A stretch of 64,000 nt of DNA from Maniola hyperantus (lineage: Eukaryota > Arthropoda > Insecta > Lepidoptera > Nymphalidae). The notes below the pieces were generated by a model. The model made no database searches and was not told the origin of the DNA. It saw only the letters and a list, made by a program, of their open reading frames with translations. The position numbers and the translations under genes are program-made. The stretch is taken from assembly GCF_902806685.2 (NCBI RefSeq), contig NC_048553.1, positions 10,454,940 through 10,518,939 of the forward strand. The letters run 5' to 3'. Shown here piece after piece: positions 21,501-33,500 of this stretch (position 1 is its first letter; each line of letters starts with the position of its first letter).

Positions 21501-24500
21501 GTTGAATTTTCAAAAATCCTACCTTAACGGATGTCTACATCATAATAACTATCTTTTTTTTTTTAATAGATATAGCGAGCAAACGAGCAGGCGGGTCACC
21601 TGATGTTAAGTGATTACCGCCGCCCATGAACATTTGCAGCAACAGAGGAGCCGCCGATGCGTTGCCGGCCTTTTAGGAATTTGTTGGTCCGCCCCTTGAA
21701 TAACCCCATGTTATAATCTAGTGGGAACACCGCCGATGGGAGTTGGTTCCACAGTTTGCACGTGCGTGGAAAGAAGGATCTGGCGCAACGGACGGTCGAA
21801 GTGCACCAGACACCCAGATGGTGAGGGTGGAATTCCTTACGGTGGCGCGCGGTGCGGTTGTAGAAAAAAGAGGGTGGAATGAGGTCAAAAAGCTCTTCAG
21901 AGCACTCCCCATTATACAGGCGATAGAACACGCATAGAGAGCTAACGTCTCGGCGGTGCTCCAGGCTTTCCAACGAGCCGGTAAGTTTGGGATCGTCCAC
22001 AAGTCGAACAGCCCGCCTTTGGATTCGATCAAATGGAAGGAGTTGGTACTGGGGTGCTCCAGCCCAAAGGTGGGAGCAGTACTCCATGTGAGGGCGGACT
22101 TGCGCCTTATAGAGTAGGAACCTATGCTCAGGCGCGAAGTACCGCTTTGCTCTGTTGAGCACCCCAAGCTTTTTGGAGGCTAATTTGGCCTTGCTTTCCA
22201 AATGATCGCGGAATTGAACCTCGCTCGAAATGTGGACTCCAAGGATCCCAATGCTGTTGGAAGGTGTGAGGGGAGTGCTCTGAAAGAGAAGAGGTAATGT
22301 AAAAGGGGACTTTTCTTAATGTAAAATCTTGAAGAGGTAATGTAAAAGGGGACTTTTCTTAATGTATCTTCTTTTTTTTTAATGTAAAAGGGGGGGGGGG
22401 GGATCTGCATGACAAATTTCAGCCCGATCCGTCTCAGTAGTTTGAGCTGTGCGTTGATAGATCAGTAAGTCAGTCACCTTTTAATTTTATATGTTTAAGA
22501 TCTATTAATTTTCTTGAATTGAACAACTGATATCTGTTGTGTTCGTAAGGTGCTAGAGTAATGACCTCGCACCGGAAAGCACTACGTTGGAAGACCCCTT
22601 CAATAAGACCCTTTCCTGAACATATTATATACTTACATAGCAACTTTTCAAACTTACATAATGTCTTGTATTGAGGTATCCAGTCCATAGCATAAACGTT
22701 ATCAGGAACAGTCAGATTTGTGACTTTGGCGAGCATTTTGCGATTCAGTCTCACTAGTACCGTTTGTGACAGTTCTGATATGGCAGTGAAAATCTGCGAT
22801 AACTTTTCCCTAGGTATAGTTTCAATACGGGACATAGATCCAAAACTCCAGTAGATTATTCCTTCTTGAGCGTTGTCTAGAGATCGTTTCAGCTCCTGAT
22901 TAGAAAAGTGAAACGTTTAAATAGTCTGCAAAAAGTAGCTTGATAAGCGGTGGTAGCTTAGTGGTCAAGACAGGGGCCGCTTAGTCGGGGGTCCTGAGTT
23001 TGATACCGGCTACGCACTTCGGACATTTCAGAGTTATTTGCGCTTTAAACCATTGAATATCACTTGCTTTAATGGTGAGTGAAAACATCGTGAGGAAAAC
23101 TGCATGCCGGAGAGTTCACCATAATGTTCTCAAAGGTGTGTGAAATGTGCCAATCCGCACTTGGCCAGTGTGGTAGACCATGGCCAAACCCTTGCAAATT
23201 CTGAGAGGAGACCCCGAGCTCAGTAGTGAACTGGCGCGCACCGGCCACCGGTTGATTATGAAGATGATGATGGGCTTAACTTTGGTAACTCTGGTAACAG
23301 TTGCATTTAACCATAGATATACGCTCACTATTCATAGCATTCCATTTATTGAGCGCTTTATTTAGATTTAATTGCTATTAAGTACGACAATGGTACTGAT
23401 TCTGTGCACACCTATATAGAGTATTCGCATCCTCTTCTTACTAATCCATTTCGAAAAAGACAGATACAGTTCGACAGTTTCAAATTTAATTTAAAGCTGT
23501 CAAACTTCGTGACTTTAGCTGCCAGTCGCGAGCCTATTGTTTAAATTTGTAGCGTGCACTAAAATTTAGAGTCTTAAAATTCATGTTAGGTACGCGCCTT
23601 TTTAGTAATATTAAAAAGAAAAAGATGCAGATAGTCTAAATTTAGTTTAGAGAAAAAACAAGAGAATCGGCGCCATTTATACAGGGTTACAGGAAAAGAA
23701 GACACGATCCCGTTAAGGGGTTATAGTACAGGACATTAGCTCTCAAACTACCCCTAAAGTGCTTATGCGAAAGTGTATCGTTTTCGCGTTATACATTTTT
23801 TTATTTTTTTCTTGGTAAAGGGGTGTTTGCCACTTTAAAAATTAATAAAAAAAAGGAACAATGTATTTCATCAGTTTTTTTTTTATTTCTTGCTAGTACA
23901 TGTCCTTGTTAATAATAAACAGTTATAAAACAAAAAAAAACTTCAAGCATTTTAAAATTTCAGCCCAAAAACTGAACAAGTTTTCGATTTTTAAATTTAA
24001 TTCTTTGAATAACTTGCAAATTTTCTGTAAAAAGTACTATGGCGCTTATCCTGCGGATTATTTAAAAAACATCTACGTTTTGTTAGCTATCCATTGGTAC
24101 AAAAAAATCATAAAATCAAGAAAAAATTACACAACAAAGAGACCAGGTAGAAAATTCTAGCAAATGCTATTGCCAAAGAATTAAATCAAAATCAATGTAA
24201 AAAGGAGTTTAATGCAAAATCGTTGAAGATTATTTTTCAATGAGGTCAAAAGGTAATATAAAATCAGTCAAATGCAAGTCGGGCTCGCACACGAAGGGTT
24301 CCGTACCATCGTACAAGAAATAACACTTTTTAATTTTTTTTAATTTTTATGGCGGCCATTTTGTAATTTTTAGTATTTGTTATTATAGCGGCCATAAAAA
24401 TGCACATTTTGTGAAAATTTCATATTCGTTCGTCCGTCAGTCCGTCTCTCCGGCCGTCTGTTTGTCTGTCAGTGGACTGTATCTCGTGAACCCTAATAGG

Positions 24501-27500
24501 TAGAGACTTGAAATTTTTACAGAATGTGTATTTTTATTGCCGCTATAACAACAAATACTAAAAATTACAAAATGGCCGCCATAAAAATTAAAAAGAAATA
24601 ATGTGTTGTTTCTTGTACGATGGTACGGAACCATTCGTGTGCGAGCCCGACTCGCACTTGACTGATTTTATACTACCTTTTGACCATATTGAAAAATAAT
24701 CTTTAACGATTTTGCATTAAACTAGTTTTTACATTGATTCTGATTTAATTATTTGGCAATAGCATTTGTTAGAATTTTCTACCTGGTCTCTTTGTTGTTT
24801 AATTTTTCTTGATTTTATGATTTTTTTGCTATTTTTTTGTACCATTGGATAGCTAACAAAACGTTAGATGTTTTTAAAATAATCCGCAGGATAAGTGCCA
24901 TAGTAATTTTTACAGGAAATTTGCAAGTTATTCAAAGAATTAAATTTAAAAATCGAAAACTTGAACAGTTTATGGGCTGTAATTTTAAAATGCTTGAAGT
25001 TTTTTTGTTGTTTTATAACTGTTTATTATTAACAAGGATACGTACTAGGGTTCATTCCCGGGAATTCTCGGCTCGAGAAAAATCAAGCTCGAGAAAACTC
25101 GAGAACTCGAGAAATCATATTTGAGTCTATGAAATTATAAAATAAAACGATTTGCGTTTGCCGTTTGTTTTAAATGCAAAAATTTCATTTGATATTTTTT
25201 TTCTAATTACCTAACATGCCAAAAATGGTGCTGTGATTGTAATTTAATTATAAGTTAGGATAAGGTTAACGTTTTCATGTTGAAATTTTTGTTTATTGTT
25301 TGTTTTGTTTAAAAGAAAGAAGCTAGAAGTTTTAAGTTGATTTTTTTTCTTTTTAATGCTGTGCTTGTGCTGTAATTGTATATATGTATAAGTCACAAAT
25401 GTCAGAATAGCTTATTTTTTTAGTTTTCTTTAAGAAAAAGAAGCTAATTATGTTGAAGACTGTCAATAAAAGTCTTATAATTATTTTGGTACTTTTATTT
25501 GAGAGGAAAGCACTGAATTTGTTGATTAATCGCATTATTGGAACCGAAGAATATGCAAATCCGTACGTAAATGTAAATTTCTCGACAACCCGAGAAGACC
25601 CGAGAAATTAGCCTCGAGAATTCTCGAGACCCGAGAAATTGATAAGCTCGAGAAATCATGAACCCTAATACGTACTAGCAAGAAATAAAAAAAAATCTAA
25701 TGAAATACATTGTTCCTTTTTTTTATTAATTTTTAAAGTGGCAAACACCCCTTTACCAAGAAAAAAATAAAAAAATTAATAACTCGAAAACGGTACACTT
25801 TCGCATAAGCACTTTAAGGGTCGTTTGATAGCTAATGTCCTGTACTATAACCTCTTAACGGGATCGTGTCCTATTTTCCTGTAACCCTGTACTATAAATT
25901 GCGTTTATATATTGCTGAGTAAGTATTGTGCATGGAAAATTTTACGTATGATTATAATGTTACAGTAAAAGTCCATTATCAGAAAAAAATATCCTTTTGG
26001 AGATTTATTCATCGAAGTTGTTATTCGTATTTATTTGTTACTATCTGGTTCAGAAAAGTCTTAAGGTCCTACAATAAACAATGAACAGCTGGTAGGTAAT
26101 TGCGATTGGCGAACCTGTCTCATATTTAATTTAGGTTAATTAGACTTGCTCATTATTTTACGTATCGTACTTTTAAAATGCACTTTTATAACGTGATAAG
26201 TGATAACTATATCAATCAATCAGCCTATTTGCGTCCACTGCTGGACATAGGCCTTCCCAAGAGCACGCCACCACACACGATCCTCCGCCTTCCTCATCCA
26301 CCCACTTCCCGCTATCTTCTTAAGGTCATCAGTCCAGCGGGTTGGAGGTCGTCCCACACTGCGCTTGCTGATACGCGGTCTCCACTCCAGAACACGTCTG
26401 CCCCATCGGCCATCGGTTCTGCGGCAGACGTGGCCTGCCCACTGCCACTTCAGCTGGCTAATTCGTTGGGCTATGTCGGTCACTCTGGTTCTTCTACGAA
26501 TTTCCTCGTTACGGATTTTGTCCCTCAGAGAGATACCCGACATAGCCCGCTCCATAGCCCGCTGAGCGACTTTGAACTTGTGGACAAGGCCAACTGTCAG
26601 TGTCCACGTCTCAGCGCCATACGTCATCACAGGTAGGACACACTCATTGAAGACTTTCGTCTTTAGGCTTTGGGGTATCGACGAATTGAAGACTTGACGC
26701 AATTTGCCAAATGCTGCCCAGCCCAGCTGTATTCTTCTGTCAGCTTCCTTGTCGAAGTTGTTCCTACCAAGTTGTATTACTTGTCCTAGGTAGTTGTATT
26801 CTTGAACAACTTCGATGCTGACATTTTCGACAGAGATGGATCTCGGGATAACTTACCCATTAAACATGACTTTCGTTTTGTCCACGTTCATCCCGAGACC
26901 TACTCGTCTGGAAGAACAGCTAAGGTCGGTCAGCATTTCTTCAAGGTCTTGCAGCGATTCCGCCAATATAACTATGTCGTCTGCAAATCGCAAGTGTGAG
27001 ATGTATTCGCCATTGATGTTTATCCCCCGACCGTTCCAGTCCAATACCTTAAAAACATCTTCGAGGGCACAAGTAAACAGTTTCGGGGATATGACATCTC
27101 CCTGTCTTACTCCCCTTCGAATGGGAATCGGCTGTGTCTGTTGGTCTTGGACTTGAACGGTCATCGTGGCGGCATCATACAGGGATCTCAACACTTGGAT
27201 GTAGTGCCAATCGACTTGGCATCGCTGCAGTGAATCCAGTACAGCCCAGGTTTCGATGGAGTCGAAGGCTTTCTCATAGTCCACAAACGCTAGACACAGA
27301 GGGAGATTATACTCTTGAGTCTTCTGCATAATCTGCCGTAACGTGTGGATGTGGTCTATGGTGCTGTAACCTTTACGAAACCCAGCTTGTTCCGGAGGTT
27401 GGAACTCGTCAAGTCTTCGAGCGAGACGATTCGTAATAACCCTCGAAAACAGTTTATAGATATGGCTCAGAAGTGAAATAGGTCTGTAATTTTTAAGTAG

Positions 27501-30500
27501 GCTCTTGTCTCCTTTTTTGAAGAAGAGTACGGTAACTATATATACGGTAACGATAACTATATATAACCTTTAAAAATTGGGTTTTTTAGGACTCCGTAGT
27601 TCCAGAGAGCAAAGGCACTTTTATAGGATCACTTCGTCGCCTGTCTGTCTGTCAAGACCAGAAATCAAACCTATAGAATAGAAAAACTTAAATATGAAAT
27701 TTGGCAAGTATAGCAATGTCATAAGCATAAGTAAAGGGGAAAATCCGAAAAACGTGAATTTGTGTTACATCACAAAAAATCAAAATGTGTTATTTTTTGT
27801 ACGATGGTATGGACCCCTTGTCACACTCGCACTTGACCGATTAAACAGATTAAATTCAGATTATCATTCCAGTTTTTGGTCACAGTATTTTGGATTTTAT
27901 AAAATGTGTTTTTTTAATAGCAGCGGCACCTTGTATCGATACTAATAAATTAATTATTACTATCAGGAACGAGGAAGCGCCATCGAATAACAATCTCGAT
28001 CTTTCTTAGTGACTTTGACCTGCTGATAGTATAATCATAACAGTTAGTTAATTAATTATGCCAGCTATTGGTAAGTAGGTACGTCCTAGATCCGTCCATG
28101 ATGCGTCGTTCTAGGAATTAATATTTCATCATCATCATCATGATCAACCCATCACCGGCTCACTACAGAGCGCGGGTCTCTCAGAGTGAGAAGGGTTTTG
28201 GCCATAGTCTACTACGCTGGCCATGTGCGGATTGGTAGACTTCACACACCTTTGAGAACATTATGGAGAACTCTAAAATATTCAGGTTCAAAGTTACACG
28301 CCTTCAAGAATTTACATAAATATAGTACGCGACAGGTCGAGATGGCATGGCAATCGGGGTGGGGACGCCCCGCACAACCCCCGTGCTAACCCGGTGTGGG
28401 ATAGCGGGTGACGTGCGGATGTGCGGAGCGTCTCCGCGCCTCATACCCCGATTGCCACGTCGACCTGTCGGGTACTATAGGTATATCTTTAAAAGCGTCG
28501 TGTAACTTTAAAACTATGTTATTTATTTCAACTACATATTTATTTTTATGGGAATATGGCAAATCACAGGTTAGAACGTTTCTACAAAATATCATTGAGT
28601 TTGATTGGTTTAAATTCATACTAGATGATGCCCGCGACTTCGTCCGCGTGGATTTAGGTTTTTAAAAATCCCGTGGGAACTCTTTAATTTTCCGGGATAA
28701 AAATAGCCTATGTACTTCCCCGGGACGTAAGCTGACTGTACCAATAGCAGACAGACAGACAGACAGCCACACTTTCACATTAATAATATTTGTATGGATG
28801 AGAATGAAACTACGCTTGTATGTAACATACCGTAGGCAACTTTTGTGTATTGTCCAAATGTAAGCCTCCAACTTCAACTAGAGCGGGTACTAAGGGTCTT
28901 ACTTCATTAATACTGAAATGGCTATTTGATAGTATCAGACTGTAGTTCTGAGCTAAGGCTTCAAGCTTCGGGCCAGGTCCAAACAATCTATCTGCTATCA
29001 CCTGCACATAGAAAACAAGAAAAACTTTAAGCATCAGCTCTGTTTTTGAATAACATTTATCATGGATTTCCGCAAAGATCAAACTTCTATCAAACAAAAA
29101 GTTATAAGTTACATACCTGCGAAGGTATCTGGGATTTAATTCTGTACAAAATTTTCGCCCAAAGAACTGCTGCAGTATTAAGAAAACGTTCCCACACATT
29201 CATCCGCTGTCCGTAACCCATCATATAGGCTGGAATATAGGCAGTCCCTTCAGGGTTTCCCAACTGCTCATTAACCCACGGTAAGGGTACACTCGAGAGA
29301 AGCCCGACCACCGGAGCTTTAAACCTTTTCCCGAATGGAAGAAAACATTCGCTTCCGAAGACTTCAACTATGACTAAATCATAAGTCTTCGTTGAACTGA
29401 CTAGTGCTCTGACTTGTGGGTTCTGTGACACGATGTCGCAGGCGTGCACGCACTCTGCCATGATTTGCTCCAGGTTCCTGATAGAGTCCGGTTTCAACGA
29501 GTATTGCTGTTTCGTCAGGTTGTTCGTTAACTCGGGAATCGTGCCGGCTAGACTGATCTGTTCCACATTTGAAGGTGGGTTTTTCTGAAAGAAGAAATTC
29601 CCTTTATTAAACAAGTACCTACTTTATAATTTTTATGAGAAAACAGCTGAAACTCACTTTTCAATTGGTCCAACTAATTATGAAGTCAAGAGTCATGATG
29701 CCAGAGATTCAAAGCGAATTGAATGAAAAATATATATAAAAAAACCGGCCAAGTGCGAGTCAGGCTCGCGCAATGAGGGTTCCGTACTACAGTCGTATTT
29801 TTTCGACATTTTGCACGATAATTCAACAACTATGATGCATAAAAATAAATAAAAATCTGTTTTAGAATGTACAGATGAAGACCTTTCATATGATACCCCA
29901 CTTGATATAGTTATCTCACTTCGAAAGTTAAAAATACTAATTATTAGTTCATGACCACAATAAATTTTTTTTTGTGTGATCTAACCCTAAATTCACGGTT
30001 TTCAGATTTTTCCCCAAATGTCAGCTATAAGATGTACCTACCTGCCAAATTTCATGATTCTAGGTCAACAGGAAGTACCCTGTAGGTTTCTTGACAGACA
30101 GACAGACAACAAAGTGATCCTATAAGGGTTCCGTTTTTCCTTTTGAGGTACGGAACCCTAAAAATCAGTCAGAAGTACTTCTACAGGCTTACACCGATTA
30201 AAATATGAATCGCAGAAGTTTTCCCAATTATTATGGACTAGGTAATAAAATTCTAAAAAGTATATTGTCTCAAAGCTGTGATAGCCTAGTGGTAAGGCTG
30301 TGATAGCCTAGTGGTTAGGCGTCCTTCTAGTCGGAGGTCGGGGGTTCGATCCCGGGCACGCACTTCTAACTTTTCGGAGTTATGTGCGTTTTAACTATTA
30401 AAATATCACTTGCTTTAACTGTGAAAGAAAACATCGTGAGGAAACCTGCATGCCTGAGAGATCTCCTTAATGTTCTCAAAGGTGTGTGAAGTCTACCAAT

Positions 30501-33500
30501 CCGCACATGGCTAGCGTGGTAGACTATGGGCAAAACCCTTCTCACTCTGAGAGTGAGAAGGGTTTTGGCCATAGTCTCTCTCCATTACCGGTCATACTCT
30601 GTAGTGAGCCGGCGATGGGTTGATCATGATGATGATGATGATGATTGTCTCATTAGAATATTATTTACAAGTATGTTTCCATGATCCGTACGAGATCCAC
30701 AAGACAGATAGTCGGGAGCGCAGCGCGTGCCGTGCGATAAGAAACGCGGCAGACGCCAGAGGTCACAGTCGTCGTGACATTGTCCAATACATTATTTGCA
30801 TTCATGTACAGCTACAAGTATATTTCATATGTGTTAGTTTTCAGTACATGAACTTGTGTAGCAATTTACGCAACACGTGTGAAAATCTCGTTGTTCTATA
30901 GTGTTCTATTGGCGATCTTAATTAATAATTAGGTTAGTCGTAGGGCTTAATCATAAAATCACGGTGTTCGGATTTTTTCCTTTATTTGTGCTATAAGACC
31001 TACGTACCGAACAAATTCCATGATTCTAGGTCAACGGGAAGTACCCTATAGGTACTCTTGACAGACACGACAGACAGGCGGACAGGCAGACGACAAAATG
31101 ATCTTATAAGGGTTTTCTTTTGAGGTACGGAAAAATGGTTGCGATGTAATGTCAGGACAATAAAGACTGTCTGCCAAGAATCCTACAGGGTTTAGAATTA
31201 GGGAGGACTTAGAATCATGAAATTTAGCAGACAGGTAGGTCTTATAGCAGACATAAGAGGACAAATCTGAAAACCGTGAATTTAGGGTTACATCACACAA
31301 AAAAAAATTAAATTGTGGTCACGAACCAATAATTAGTATTTTCAATTTTCAAAGTAAGATTACTATATCAAGTGGGATATCATATGAAAGGGCTTTACCT
31401 GTGCATTCTAAAACAGATTTTTATTTATTTTTATGCATCATAGTTTTTGAATTATTGTGCAAAATGTCGAAAAAATACGACTGTAGTACGGAGCCCTCTG
31501 TGCGCGAGCCTGACTCGCACTTGGCTGGTTTTATCTATGTTTTGACGAAGTGAATTAAAATTGTTTAAAAAAATTATGCATATTCCCTATTGTATCGATA
31601 AGTAGGTATTTACCAATAATAATATCATTAACGAATTTTGATAACTTGAAAACAATTAGCTTATTGACCTTTGTGAGTTCAACATTGTTGATTACAAGTA
31701 TTAAGTTACTAGCTTATGCTCGCGACTTCGTCCGCGTGGACTACACAAATTTCAACCCCCTTTTTCATCCCTTAGGAGTTGAATTTTCAAAAATCCTTTC
31801 TTAGCGGATGCCTACGTCATAATAGCTATCTGCATGCCAAATTTCAGCCCGATCCGTCCAGTAGTTTGAGCTGTACGTTGATAGATCGGTCAGTCAGTCA
31901 CCTATTCCTTTTATATACATATTTAAGTTACATAAAAATGTCTACTCAATATTGTTTTCAAGAGTGAATCATTTTCACTTTTTACTAAATTAGGTACTTA
32001 TCACTTACTAGCTTATGCTCGCGACTTCGTCCGCGTGGACTACATAACTTTCAATGGCATTTTGAAAAATCCTTTCTTAGTGGATACCTACTATAAGAAC
32101 ACACCCTTATCTATGTCTCTAGGACCAGCGGGTTAGGCTGTATGTTGATATACATATGTGTCGGGAATAGACCTGCTGCATTCATAATGATGATGATCGA
32201 TTGATGATTAACGGGATAAGTCAGGATTACAACATATTAGATTAACCGAGCCTTCGTGGGCGCACTAACAATATTGTCGCACACTACGAGAGACAACACA
32301 AACTACCCTCATTTATTTAGAGTCATGACAACAACAACAACAAAAAAGAAAGGATTTTGTAAATTCAACCCCTAACGGTGGTTACGCACTCATCCGATCC
32401 GAACCCGTGAAAATACGTTCCTTTTTAGGGTTCCGTACCTCAGAAGGAAAAACGGAACCCTTATAGGATCACCTTGTTGTCTGTCTGTCTGTCTGTACTT
32501 CCCGTTGACCTAGAATCATGAAATTTGGCAGGTAGGTAGATCTTATAGCTGACATTTGGGGAAAAATCTGAAAACCGCGAATTTAGGGTTAGATCACACA
32601 AAAAAAAATTAAATTGTGGTCATGAACTAATAATTAGAATTTTCAACTTTCGAAATGAGTGACTATGTCAAGTGGGGTATCATATGAAAGGTCTTCACCT
32701 GTACATTCTAAAACAGATTTTTATTTATTTTTATGCATCATAGTTTTTGAATTATCGTGCAAAATGTCGAAAAAATACGACTGTAGTACGGAATCCTCAT
32801 TGCGCGAGCCTGACTCGCACTTGGCCGGTTTTTGTTTTGTATGGGAGCTTATGACATATGTCGTAGATAATCGCTGGTATTCTCATGGATGACGGAAAGA
32901 ACTCGGATGACGCAAGTGTAGTGCGTAATCGCCGTGAGGGAGTAAAATAGGGGTTCGAAATTTCTGTAGTCTACGTACGCGGACGAAGTCGCAGGCATAA
33001 GCAATAATATAAACTGGAGATAAAGAATTGGATTTGACGGCCCTCTGATGACGCGACTAAATATTTGTTAACGTCTTATCAAACTCGATTTGGGAGTAAA
33101 CGATAATATAATAGCATAATTCCAGTTAATTGATTGTTATTGTTTGTGCCTGTCAAATCTAGTTAGGTGATTAAGCAAACTGGAGTAATCATCATAATTA
33201 TGATGATCAACCCAGCTGGCTCATTACAAAGTACGGGTCTCCTCTCAGAGTGAGAAGAGTTTTGGTCATAGTCTCCACACTGGCCAATGTCCAAAAAATA
33301 CGACTGTAATACGGAACCCTCGCCCTCGGTGCGCGAGTCTGACTCGCACTTGGGTGGTTTTTATTTTATTTTATTATAGATGTAATGAAATGACATTTCA
33401 TAAAATTGAGTTTGCCGCGCTTCGCGCGTGTATCAACTTGTCTGTGGTGGAGTGAGTGACGCATTGTGTGCAATGGCGTAATTACGTTGTTTTGATTTGT

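Noticed and set aside
23900..24160. 86-codon frame in the foldback left arm
   Set aside because: The matching right arm is disrupted in that frame, and the composition is Lys/Asn/Ile-rich as expected from AT-rich DNA.
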